Of a stretch of DNA of 9,176 nt, positions 1 through 6,073 are shown one piece after another. The stretch is from assembly GCA_002353635.1 (NCBI GenBank), contig DEKA01000013.1, forward strand, positions 1 to 9,176. Reading direction: 5' to 3'. Source of the stretch: Lachnospiraceae bacterium UBA2734. GTDB lineage: Bacteria; Bacillota; Clostridia; Lachnospirales; Lachnospiraceae. Each line of letters starts with the position of its first letter. Positions within the stretch are counted from its first letter, which is position 1. Both the position numbers and the translations under genes were made by a program. Below the pieces are notes generated by a model. The model was not told the DNA's origin and made no database searches. It saw only the letters and a program-made list of their open reading frames with translations.

Positions 1-123
1 TTCGGGCCGGATCACTTCATCATTCCGTCGATGCTCATCATTCTGGTGGTGCTGACGGTTGGCAGGAAGAAGTTCGAGAAGGACGCAGACGAGCGGGCGA
101 AGGTGAAGAAGGCGGAGGAGTGA
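1..123 (+). CDS. azlC: AzlC family branched-chain amino acid exporter, C-terminal fragment
   Basis: The window opens inside a reading frame that gives 40 residues before a TGA stop at 121-123. It begins FGPDHFIIPSMLIILVVLTV and ends in a lysine/glutamate-rich tail. The hydrophobic run fits the last membrane segment of an AzlC-type permease, and the charged tail fits a cytoplasmic C-terminus. AzlC is the large subunit of the AzlCD exporter of branched-chain amino acids (and toxic analogues such as azaleucine) in Bacillota. Only the end of the gene is visible, so the call rests mainly on the azlD gene 57 bp downstream on the same strand; the two are normally a two-gene operon. The start and most membrane segments lie outside the window. 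Confidence 0.72.
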   Translation, partial: FGPDHFIIPSMLIILVVLTVGRKKFEKDADERAKVKKAEE

Positions 124-180
124 GGTAGGCACGGTGAAGCTGAATTCGCGGTATATTGAAATGAACATGAGGAGTATATC

Positions 181-510
181 ATGACACATACGCAGATGCT
201 GATCACGCTGGCCGTGATCGTGGCCGGCACGGTGCTGACGCGCTTTCTGCCCTATATCGCTTTTCCGGAAGGCAGGAAGATTCCGGACTATGTTCTGTAT
301 CTCGGCAAGGTGCTGGCGCCGGCGGTCTTTGCTCTGCTCGTCGTCTACTGCCTGCGGAATGTCCAGTTCACCTGCGGGACTTACGGCATACCGGAGATCA
401 TTGCGCTTGCTGTCGTTGTCGTGACATTTTTATGGAAGAGGAGCATGCTCCTTTCGATGGCGGCGGGGACGATCCTGTATATGGTATTGGTGCAGGCGGT
501 GTTCGTGTAG
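181..510 (+). CDS. azlD: AzlD family branched-chain amino acid transport subunit
   Basis: This encodes a 109-residue, very hydrophobic protein of the usual AzlD size. About four membrane segments are visible, near residues 6-24, 40-58, 70-87 and 91-107. The family-typical TRFLPYIAF stretch follows the first segment at about residues 20-28. A GAGGAG Shine-Dalgarno at 169-174, 6 nt before the ATG, fixes the start. AzlD is the small membrane partner of AzlC; together they export leucine, isoleucine and valine or their analogues through the cytoplasmic membrane. The azlC stop lies 57 bp upstream with no clear terminator or promoter between, so the pair is probably co-transcribed. No frameshift or missing segment is seen. 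The family call is firm; the exact substrate is inferred. Confidence 0.88.
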   Translation: MTHTQMLITLAVIVAGTVLTRFLPYIAFPEGRKIPDYVLYLGKVLAPAVFALLVVYCLRNVQFTCGTYGIPEIIALAVVVVTFLWKRSMLLSMAAGTILYMVLVQAVFV

Positions 511-534
511 TTCAGGAGCAGCAGGAATCGGGAT

Positions 535-572
535 TACGGCCGCAGGGAAGAGAAATTGAGGCGGTGGCCGTA
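535..572 (+). terminator. stem-loop after azlD, weak terminator candidate
   Basis: TACGGCC at 535-541 pairs with GGCCGTA at 566-572, a 7-bp GC-rich stem that can add two more GC pairs across a 3-nt bulge. It starts 25 bp after the azlD stop, in the right place to end azlCD transcription. No T-run follows on the plus strand, so it is not a textbook intrinsic terminator and may only stabilise the mRNA 3' end. Confidence 0.3.
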
Positions 573-602
573 GTGAAGAGATGAGAGCCAGGAAACTTAC
601 GA

Positions 603-630
603 CCACAGAGCGAGAAAACAAGGACTGTGG
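603..630 (+). promoter_or_regulatory. stem-loop just upstream of the pip start
   Basis: CCACAG at 603-608 is a perfect inverted repeat of CTGTGG at 625-630. The AAGGA at 620-624, which would serve as Shine-Dalgarno for the upstream ATG at 635, lies in the loop directly against the stem. If the hairpin forms it would hinder initiation at 635 and favour the ATG at 650. The stem is only 6 bp and could be chance. Confidence 0.25.
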
Positions 631-649
631 CTGAATGAAAGGATCCGAT

Positions 650-1543
650 ATGAAAATAACAGAAGGTTACATGCCCTTCATGGGCTATAAGACATACTAC
701 AGAATTGCAGGAGAGAGTACGGACAAGCCGCCGATTCTCCTGCTGCACGGAGGCCCCGGTTCCACGCATAACTACATGGAGCTGCTGGATCCCATCGCGC
801 AGACAGGGCGGCAGGTGATCTCTTATGACCAGATCGGCTGCGGCAATTCCTTTGTGGACGGACACCCGGAACTGTGGAAGGCACAGACATGGATTGAGGA
901 GCTGAAAACACTGCGCGCCTACCTGCATCTCGACCGGCTCCATCTCCTCGGCCAGTCCTGGGGAGGTATGCTGGAAATCCAGTACCTCATCACCTGCTCA
1001 CAGGATGGCATTCAGTCCGCCGTTCTCTCCAGCACACTTCCGGCTTCCTGGCTCTGGGCGAAGGAGCAGCACCGGATGATCCGCTATATGTCCCCGGAGG
1101 ACCAGGCGGCGATTGCAGATGCGGAGCAGAGAAACGACTATTCCGGCGAGGCCTATCAGCAGGCAAATGCGCGCTATATGCAGTTGCACTGCGCTGGCCC
1201 CTATGTGAAGGGAAAAGATCCTGAGTGCCTCACACGGCCCAAGAAATCCGGCGAAGAGAGCTACCTGACTGCCTGGGGGCCGAACGAGTACACGCCCCTT
1301 GGGACACTGCGCGATTTCGACTTCATTGACAGGCTTGGTGAAATTCACGTTCCAACGCTCGTTGTAAGCGGCACCGACGACCTCTGCACACCGCTTGTTG
1401 CGAAGACCATGTATGACGCCATCCCCGGCGCCCGGTGGGAGCTCTTCCCTGACTGCCGCCACATGTGCTATGCGGACGACACACCCCGCTACCTGCATAT
1501 GCTTACGCAGTGGCTTGAGGAGCATGATTGCGCAGCACATTGA
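650..1543 (+). CDS. pip: proline iminopeptidase-like alpha/beta hydrolase (S33 family)
   Basis: This is a soluble alpha/beta hydrolase of about 297 residues, the usual size for proline iminopeptidases, which remove N-terminal proline from peptides in the cytoplasm. Counting from the ATG at 650, the visible hallmarks are the oxyanion motif HGGPG at 33-37, YDQIGCG near 59-65, the nucleophile elbow GQSWGG with Ser103, the S33-typical WGPNEYTPLGTLRDFD block at about 209-224, the acid Asp244 in GTDDLCTP, and the catalytic histidine His271 in CRHMCYAD. The triad is therefore complete. No signal peptide is seen. The start at 650 is chosen because AAAGGA at 638-643 lies 6 nt upstream and the protein then begins MKITEGYMPF; an in-frame ATG at 635 would add five residues and has AAGGA at 620-624. 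The gene stands alone between azlD and convergent asnB. Related S33 enzymes act on other amino-acid amides or esters, so the family is firmer than the substrate. Confidence 0.83.
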   Translation: MKITEGYMPFMGYKTYYRIAGESTDKPPILLLHGGPGSTHNYMELLDPIAQTGRQVISYDQIGCGNSFVDGHPELWKAQTWIEELKTLRAYLHLDRLHLLGQSWGGMLEIQYLITCSQDGIQSAVLSSTLPASWLWAKEQHRMIRYMSPEDQAAIADAEQRNDYSGEAYQQANARYMQLHCAGPYVKGKDPECLTRPKKSGEESYLTAWGPNEYTPLGTLRDFDFIDRLGEIHVPTLVVSGTDDLCTPLVAKTMYDAIPGARWELFPDCRHMCYADDTPRYLHMLTQWLEEHDCAAH

Positions 1544-1546
1544 AAT

Positions 1547-1653
1547 GAGAAATATAAGCGCAGGTCAGGACGGAAAACATACGCGTGCTTTTTGTCCTGG
1601 AGAAATGTAAGCGTAATTCAGGAGCAGAGATTCCCTGAGTGCTTTTGCGTGCC
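1547..1653. repeat. degenerate tandem duplication of about 53 bp
   Basis: Two adjacent units start at 1547 and 1600. Their first 25 bases (1547-1571 and 1600-1624) match at about 20 positions around the shared core GAGAAATRTAAGCG. GTGCTTTT recurs in register near 1585 and 1639, showing that the similarity extends across the unit with about one gap. A third GTAAGCGTA at 1673-1681 exactly matches 1607-1615. The middle parts have diverged. The units lie in the non-coding space just after the pip stop. They resemble an old slipped-strand or local duplication; no function is apparent. Confidence 0.5.
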
Positions 1654-1713
1654 GAAGGGACCCCTATCCCGGGTAAGCGTATCATTCTATGACAAAAGCA
1701 TGATGACCACAGC

Positions 1714-1753
1714 GGGAGAGGCGGCCGTACCCGAAGGTATGGCCGCCTCTCCC
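1714..1753 (-). terminator. strong C(UUCG)G hairpin, probable asnB terminator
   Basis: An 18-bp stem is formed by 1714-1731 and 1736-1753 with a 4-nt loop and only one G-T wobble. Read on the minus strand the loop is TTCG closed by a C-G pair, the extra-stable UUCG tetraloop; on the plus strand it would be CGAA. That favours function in minus-strand RNA, where it lies 88 nt beyond the asnB stop. Neither side has a clean T-run; the minus side has only CTTTTG about 14 nt later. It could also protect the mRNA 3' end or block convergent transcription from pip. Confidence 0.65.
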
Positions 1754-1841
1754 TACGTGAATAGAATAGAGAATATAGAATATAGTACATTAACCGCCCG
1801 GGGGTGGACGGGTAATGCCGGATTAATGGGCGCCCGGCGAA

Positions 1842-3425
1842 TCAGACGCCGCTTGCGCCGTAGTTGGAGAGAACGCGTGCAGACGGATCGTTCACATCGC
1901 ATCCCTTCCAGCTCTTGTTTGGCATCCAGAATGCCGGAATCATCTGGGACTGCCCCGGATAATACTTCTCGAAAATATCGCGGTAGAGGAGAGATTCCTT
2001 CGTAAAGGGAGCTGCGTGATGATAGAGCTTGCAGCGCTTCTGGAACTCCTCATCTGTATAGACAGTCTCCGCGTAGTCAATGATGTCATTTCTGAGAGAG
2101 TGACCAACCGCATCGGAGAAGGCGGCCTTTTCGCGCATCAGAATGTCATGCGGAATAATGTTGTCGTCCTCAAAGGCGTGGCGCAGCAGGTATTTGCCGA
2201 TGCCATAAGTGTTCATCTTCTTTGCCGGATCGATGTGCATCACATAATCGACAAAGTCCAGATCGCCGAACGGCACGCGCGCCTCGAGTGAGTTCACGGA
2301 GATGCAGCGGTCTGCACGCAGAACGTCATAAACGTTGATCTCGTGGATGCGCTTCTCTGCCTCTTTCTGGAACTCCTCTGCATTCGGTGCGAAATCCGTA
2401 TACTTATAACCGAAGAGCTCATCGGAGATCTCGCCGGTCAGAATGACGCGGATGTCTGTATTTTCATGGATCCACTTGCAGACGAGATACATGCCGATGG
2501 AGGCACGCACGGTCGTGATATCAAATGTACCGAGCGCCCTGATGACAGGATCAATTGCCTTTATAACATCATCTCTTGTGATAATGACCTCGTGGTGATG
2601 GCTGCCGATGAACTTCGCGACCTCTCTCGCGTACTTGAGATCGATGGCATCGATGTCCATGCCGATGGAGAAGGTCTCCAGGGGTTTGTTCAGGACTTTG
2701 GCGGCGACGCCGCAGACGAGAGAGGAGTCAAGACCGCCGGAGAGAAGGAAACCAACCGGTGTATCGGAGTCCAGGCGCTTCTCGATGCCGCGCACGAGCT
2801 TGTCGTGGATATTCTTGCAGATTTCGGGAAGAGAATCCTCGCAGTAGCTGTCTACCTTTGCAGGATCTCTGTAGGTGTGGAACTCGCCGTCCTCATACCA
2901 GCATCCGGGAGGGAAAGGATAAATCTTATCACAGACACCGATCAGGTTCTTCGGCTCAGAAGCGAAGACGATGGCCTTCTCCTCATCATATCCGTAATAG
3001 AGAGGTCTGATGCCGATCGGATCTCTGGCCGCAATGTAGGTGCCGCGCTTTGCGTCGTAGAGAATGAGCGCAAATTCAGCGTCGAGCATGCGGAACATGT
3101 TCGTGCCGAGCTCCTCATAGAGAGGAAGAAGAATTTCGCAGTCGGAATCGGACTGGAAAGTATATCCCTTTTTCTTCAGGAATTCCTTCATCGGGCGGAA
3201 TCCATAGATCTCGCCGTTGCAGACGCACCAGTTGCCCTTATATTCGAAGGGTTGCATGCCTTCGGGTGTAAGACCCATGATCGCAAGACGGTTGAAACCA
3301 AGATATCCTCTTCCGGTGCTGACGACGCGCGAGTCGTCCGGCCCTCTGGAAATCGTGCGGGAGAGCATCTCCTCTACGCGGTCCTTCGGGACATCGCTTC
3401 TGCAGTAACCTAAAATCGAACACAT
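1842..3425 (-). CDS. asnB: asparagine synthetase B, glutamine-hydrolysing
   Basis: This 527-residue cytoplasmic enzyme makes asparagine from aspartate, ATP and glutamine. The N-terminal class II amidotransferase domain (about residues 1-190) begins MCSILGY, so Cys2 becomes the nucleophile once Met is removed; FNRLAI (44-49), CNGEIYG (69-75) and SDSDCE (92-97) form the glutamine pocket. ARDPIGIRPLYYG lies at 133-145. The synthetase domain carries the ATP-binding PP-loop SGGLDSS at 229-235, then TGEISDELFGY at 330-340 and EARVPFGD at 381-388. The sequence ends SARVLSNYGASGV. E. coli AsnB is slightly longer at about 554 residues. Where many AsnB proteins read GEGSDE this one reads GEISDE, while the key Glu332 is kept. 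The start is supported by AAAGGGGA upstream with about 9 nt spacing. It is divergent from glnA, whose product supplies its amide donor. A promoter and a large terminator-like leader hairpin suggest attenuation. Confidence 0.96.
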   Translation of the reverse strand: MCSILGYCRSDVPKDRVEEMLSRTISRGPDDSRVVSTGRGYLGFNRLAIMGLTPEGMQPFEYKGNWCVCNGEIYGFRPMKEFLKKKGYTFQSDSDCEILLPLYEELGTNMFRMLDAEFALILYDAKRGTYIAARDPIGIRPLYYGYDEEKAIVFASEPKNLIGVCDKIYPFPPGCWYEDGEFHTYRDPAKVDSYCEDSLPEICKNIHDKLVRGIEKRLDSDTPVGFLLSGGLDSSLVCGVAAKVLNKPLETFSIGMDIDAIDLKYAREVAKFIGSHHHEVIITRDDVIKAIDPVIRALGTFDITTVRASIGMYLVCKWIHENTDIRVILTGEISDELFGYKYTDFAPNAEEFQKEAEKRIHEINVYDVLRADRCISVNSLEARVPFGDLDFVDYVMHIDPAKKMNTYGIGKYLLRHAFEDDNIIPHDILMREKAAFSDAVGHSLRNDIIDYAETVYTDEEFQKRCKLYHHAAPFTKESLLYRDIFEKYYPGQSQMIPAFWMPNKSWKGCDVNDPSARVLSNYGASGV

Positions 3426-3451
3426 GATGAAATTCCCCTTTCTCTATTCCC

Positions 3452-3482
3452 TGTGCGCCTTTTTGTTTTCCCCCCGCGCACA
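3452..3482 (-). promoter_or_regulatory. second stem-loop in the asnB leader
   Basis: TGTGCGC at 3452-3458 and GCGCACA at 3476-3482 form a perfect 7-bp GC-rich stem with a 17-nt loop. On the minus strand it lies between the U6 end of the large leader hairpin and the asnB Shine-Dalgarno near 3432-3439, about 12 nt before the latter. It might influence ribosome access or act as a spacer; no pairing with the Shine-Dalgarno itself was found. Confidence 0.4.
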
Positions 3483-3488
3483 ACACGC

Positions 3489-3611
3489 AAAAAAGAGCGG
3501 TAAGGATGTCCATTTTCCTGAAAATATGACCGTACACCCATCACCCCGACTCTGCCGGAGGACTGCCTGTCATACAATATTGGAAAATAGCGACATCCTT
3601 GCCGCTCTTTT
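3489..3611 (-). terminator. large asnB leader hairpin, candidate attenuator
   Basis: On the minus strand the asnB leader folds back on itself. The outer arms 3592-3611 and 3491-3510 pair over 20 bp with one G-T type difference. After a 1x3 internal loop, 3582-3588 pairs with 3512-3518 (7 bp); then 3569-3574 pairs with 3525-3530 (6 bp, plus a wobble). The remaining apical loop of about 38 nt can form a further 5-bp stem. The descending arm ends in CCGCTC followed by T6 (A6 at 3489-3494 on the plus strand), the form of an intrinsic terminator. It begins about 3 nt after the predicted start site, so almost the whole early leader is this element. The position 5' of asnB suggests attenuation. No T-box consensus was recognised. 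A plus-strand role or a MITE-like palindrome is an alternative. Confidence 0.6.
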
Positions 3612-3620
3612 ATTGTCGCT

Positions 3621-3650
3621 ATTATGAAACCGTCGGGGCAGCCTTGTCAA
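3621..3650 (-). promoter_or_regulatory. predicted sigma-A promoter of asnB
   Basis: On the minus strand a perfect -35 box TTGACA (3650-3645) is followed after 18 nt by the -10 box CATAAT (3626-3621, 5 of 6 consensus bases). An A6 run lies just upstream of the -35. The predicted start is near 3614, giving a leader of about 190 nt before the asnB ATG that begins almost at the first base of the large hairpin. Confidence 0.68.
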
Positions 3651-3735
3651 GACTTTTTTGCTGTATGCACGGAGCAGCACGTCAGCTTATACAGTCTGCG
3701 GCATAATTTATCGTATGCAGGTTTGTAATCTGCAC

Positions 3736-3761
3736 AAAGTTGTATACCGTCATACAATTTT
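3736..3761. promoter_or_regulatory. dyad operator candidate beside the glnA promoter
   Basis: TTGTAT at 3740-3745 and ATACAA at 3752-3757 are perfect inverted half-sites separated by 6 bp. After one unpaired position, AAA and TTT extend the symmetry outward. The centre lies about 50 bp before the predicted glnA start, directly upstream of the -35 box, a place used by activators and some repressors. The half-site spacing and sequence do not fit the TnrA/GlnR consensus TGTNAN7TNACA. The binding protein is unknown. Confidence 0.5.
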
Positions 3762-3764
3762 GTC

Positions 3765-3793
3765 TTGACACATCTACAGCATCGTGATAAAAA
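3765..3793 (+). promoter_or_regulatory. predicted sigma-A promoter of glnA
   Basis: A perfect -35 box TTGACA (3765-3770) is followed after 17 nt by TAAAAA (3788-3793), which matches the -10 consensus at 4 of 6 positions. GATAAA at 3786 is an alternative with short spacing. The weak -10 next to a dyad suggests that an activator may help. The predicted start near 3799 gives a leader of about 80 nt. It shares the 9-mer GTCTTGACA with the divergent asnB promoter. Confidence 0.62.
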
Positions 3794-3807
3794 CAGTGCA
3801 AAGAAGC

Positions 3808-3851
3808 AAAGGCGCTTCGGAAGGTATGTTTATGCCCTCCGGAGCGCCTTT
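3808..3851 (+). promoter_or_regulatory. stem-loop in the glnA 5' leader
   Basis: Arms 3808-3824 and 3835-3851 form 16 of 17 pairs, including one G-U, around a 10-nt loop. The descending arm reads GGAGCGCCTTT and then TGTGGTTCT, so it resembles a terminator with a poor U-tract. It ends 14 nt before the AAAGGAGG Shine-Dalgarno (3866-3873) of glnA. It may attenuate or stabilise glnA mRNA, or bind a regulator. The stem is too long and GC-rich to dismiss as chance. Confidence 0.55.
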
Positions 3852-3880
3852 GTGGTTCTACAGGCAAAGGAGGATAGAGA

Positions 3881-5983
3881 ATGGCAGAATATAGTGTACC
3901 GGAAATCTACGGCAGCCTCGTCTTCAATGACAAGATCATGAAGGAGAGACTTCCTAAGGATGTCTACAAGGCCGTCCATAAATGTGCAACGACGGGCACC
4001 CACCTGGAGCTGGACGTGGCCAACACAGTTGCAGCCGTGATGAAGAACTGGGCACTGGAGCACGGTGCAACACACTTCACGCACTGGTTCCAGCCGATGA
4101 CAGGTCTTACGGCAGAGAAGCACGACAGCTTCATAGATCCGCAGCCCAACGGCACGGTGCTGATGAACTTCTCCGGCAAGGAGCTGATCAAGGGAGAGCC
4201 CGATGCTTCTTCCTTCCCTTCAGGCGGACTTCGTGCAACATTCGAAGCAAGAGGATATACCGCATGGGATCCTTCGAGTCCTGCTTTCATTAAAGATGGG
4301 ACACTCTACATCCCTACAGCGTTCTGCAGCTACGGCGGAGAGGCACTGGACAAGAAGACTCCTCTTCTTCGCTCCATGACAGCGCTCTCCGATTCCGCGG
4401 TGAGAATCCTGAACCTTCTTGGCAACAAAGCCGTGAAGCACGTAGATACGACAGTCGGCTCCGAGCAGGAGTACTTCCTCATCGACAAGGATATGTATCT
4501 GAAGAGAAAAGACCTTGTCATGACAGGAAGAACGCTCATCGGCGCACCTGCTCCCAAGGGACAGGAGATGGAGGATCACTACTTCGGTGTTCTGAAGCCG
4601 AAGGTATCCGAGTTCATGCATGAGCTGGACAAGGAGCTGTGGAAGCTCGGCGTTCCCGCAAAGACCAAGCACAACGAGGTTGCACCTTCCCAGCACGAGC
4701 TGGCGCCTGTCTTTGAGACAGCAAACGTGGCTGTTGATCACAACCAGCTGACTATGGAGATGATGAAGAAGGTTGCCGACAAGCTCGGCTATGCCTGCCT
4801 TCTTCATGAGAAGCCGTTCGAGGGCGTCAACGGATCCGGCAAGCACAACAACTGGTCCATCGTCACTGATACAGGCGAGAACCTTCTTGATCCCGGCAAG
4901 ACACCGGCTGAGAACATTCAGTTCCTTGTCTTCCTGATCGCTACGATTTCCGCTGTTGATGAGTATGCAGACGTCCTTCGCTGCTCTGTTGCAACGGCCG
5001 GCAACGATCACAGACTGGGCGCAAACGAGGCACCGCCGGCTGTCATCTCTATTTTCGTAGGCGATGAGCTGGCAAAGGTTCTCAAGTCCATCGATGAGGG
5101 CACAGCCTTCGTGAGCGAAGGAAAGACCGAGATGGGCATCGCCAAGGTTCTGCCGCACATCCTGAAGGATACGACAGACCGCAACAGAACATCACCGTTT
5201 GCCTTCACCGGCAACAAGTTCGAGTTCCGTATGCCCGGTTCTTCTCTCTCTGTTGCAGATCCCAACATCGTGCTGAACACGGCTGTTGCGGAGATGCTCG
5301 ACCGCATGTATGCAGAGCTCAAGGATGTGGCACCGGATAAGCTCGATGAGGAAGTCAAGAGCGTCCTGAAGAAGTACCTGGATGCCCACAAGAAGATCCT
5401 CTTCAACGGCAATGGCTACACAGATGAGTGGATTGCCGAGGCAGAGAAGAGAGGCCTTTACAACCTCAAGTCTCTTCCTGAGGCTATGCCGAGACTGATC
5501 GCTGACAAGAACGTTGAGCTCTTTACCAAGCACGGCGTCTTCACCAAGGAGGAGCTGAGCTCCAGATACGAGATCTTCCTTGAGAACTACGACAAGACAA
5601 TTCACATTGAGTCTCTGACCATGCAGGAGATGGTGCGCAAGGACTTCACTTCCGGCCTTGTTTCCTACATGAAGGATGTGACCAATGAGGCTCTGAAGAA
5701 GAAGCAGCTCTTCCCTGATCTGCAGGTAGCTTATGAGAGCGACATCATCAAGACCCTGGATGCTTCCGAGGGGAAGATTGATGAGGAGCTCACAAAGCTC
5801 TCCGAGGATACAAAGAAGGCAGAGGAGATCATAGACGTTCTGGAGGCAGCGAAGTATTATCACGATGTCGTCCTCGAAGATATGTCTGTACTCCGCAGCA
5901 GCGTAGATGCATCTGAGGCGATTATTCCTGATCAGTATCTTCCTTATCCGACATATGGACAGATGCTGTTCAGCCTTCGCTGA
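3881..5983 (+). CDS. glnA: type III glutamine synthetase (GSIII)
   Basis: This 700-residue cytoplasmic enzyme condenses glutamate and ammonium with ATP to give glutamine. Its length is typical of GSIII, against about 450-470 for GSI. The GSIII-specific N-terminal region (about 1-170) includes HFTHWFQPMTGLTAEKHDSF at 65-84. Core motifs follow in order: GSEQEYF (193-199), KHNEVAPSQHELAP (263-276), HEKPFEGVNGSGKHNNWS (309-326), GNDHRLGANEAPPA (374-387), and RNRTSPFAFTGNKFEFR (434-450), which carry metal, ATP and glutamate ligands in the family. A charged helical C-terminal region with GSIII-type PDQYLPYPTYGQML follows at 683-696. The start is fixed by AAAGGAGG at 3866-3873, 7 nt upstream. A TTGACA promoter, an adjoining dyad and a leader hairpin precede it. 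gltB follows 221 bp downstream on the same strand, completing a GS-GOGAT pair. No defect is seen. Confidence 0.97.
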   Translation: MAEYSVPEIYGSLVFNDKIMKERLPKDVYKAVHKCATTGTHLELDVANTVAAVMKNWALEHGATHFTHWFQPMTGLTAEKHDSFIDPQPNGTVLMNFSGKELIKGEPDASSFPSGGLRATFEARGYTAWDPSSPAFIKDGTLYIPTAFCSYGGEALDKKTPLLRSMTALSDSAVRILNLLGNKAVKHVDTTVGSEQEYFLIDKDMYLKRKDLVMTGRTLIGAPAPKGQEMEDHYFGVLKPKVSEFMHELDKELWKLGVPAKTKHNEVAPSQHELAPVFETANVAVDHNQLTMEMMKKVADKLGYACLLHEKPFEGVNGSGKHNNWSIVTDTGENLLDPGKTPAENIQFLVFLIATISAVDEYADVLRCSVATAGNDHRLGANEAPPAVISIFVGDELAKVLKSIDEGTAFVSEGKTEMGIAKVLPHILKDTTDRNRTSPFAFTGNKFEFRMPGSSLSVADPNIVLNTAVAEMLDRMYAELKDVAPDKLDEEVKSVLKKYLDAHKKILFNGNGYTDEWIAEAEKRGLYNLKSLPEAMPRLIADKNVELFTKHGVFTKEELSSRYEIFLENYDKTIHIESLTMQEMVRKDFTSGLVSYMKDVTNEALKKKQLFPDLQVAYESDIIKTLDASEGKIDEELTKLSEDTKKAEEIIDVLEAAKYYHDVVLEDMSVLRSSVDASEAIIPDQYLPYPTYGQMLFSLR

Positions 5984-6020
5984 TTACAATGAATACAATT
6001 TAACCGACAGGTATGAATGG

Positions 6021-6073
6021 AAGCTTCCGTACAGTCAGAGGATAATGTGATTCCGATGACTGTGCGGAGGTTT
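6021..6073 (+). promoter_or_regulatory. stem-loop 1 between glnA and gltB
   Basis: Arms 6021-6037 and 6057-6073 form a continuous 17-bp stem with three G-U wobbles around a 19-nt loop. It starts 37 nt after the glnA stop and ends GGAGGTTT, so it could be a partial terminator or an mRNA 3'-end stabiliser. Its descending arm also has a competing partner: GCGGAG at 6064-6069 can pair with CTCTGC at 6081-6086, followed by CGGACTTTTG, so the two folds exclude each other. Confidence 0.5.

Noticed and set aside
161..184. Seven-codon ORF from ATG 161 overlapping the azlD start
   Set aside because: It has no Shine-Dalgarno of its own and contains the azlD one; it is explained as chance within the ribosome binding region.
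2343..3413. 356-codon plus-strand ORF antisense to asnB
   Set aside because: It is the mirror of the asnB frame, which has all catalytic motifs; the antisense product has no recognisable features.
3489..3611. Miniature inverted-repeat transposable element
   Set aside because: The long inverted arms fit, but no target-site duplication is seen at the edges and the fit to promoter, hairpin and U-tract is better. Not excluded without a genome copy count.
3426..3620. T-box leader for asnB
   Set aside because: No AGGGTGGNACCGCG antiterminator sequence or plausible specifier arrangement was found in the minus-strand leader, although position and terminator shape would fit.
3736..3761. TnrA/GlnR box at glnA
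   Set aside because: The TnrA consensus is TGTNAN7TNACA; this dyad has TGTAT half-sites with the wrong internal bases and spacing.
4220..5158. 312-codon minus-strand ORF antisense to glnA
   Set aside because: It is fully covered by the motif-complete GSIII gene and has no independent ribosome binding site or domain.
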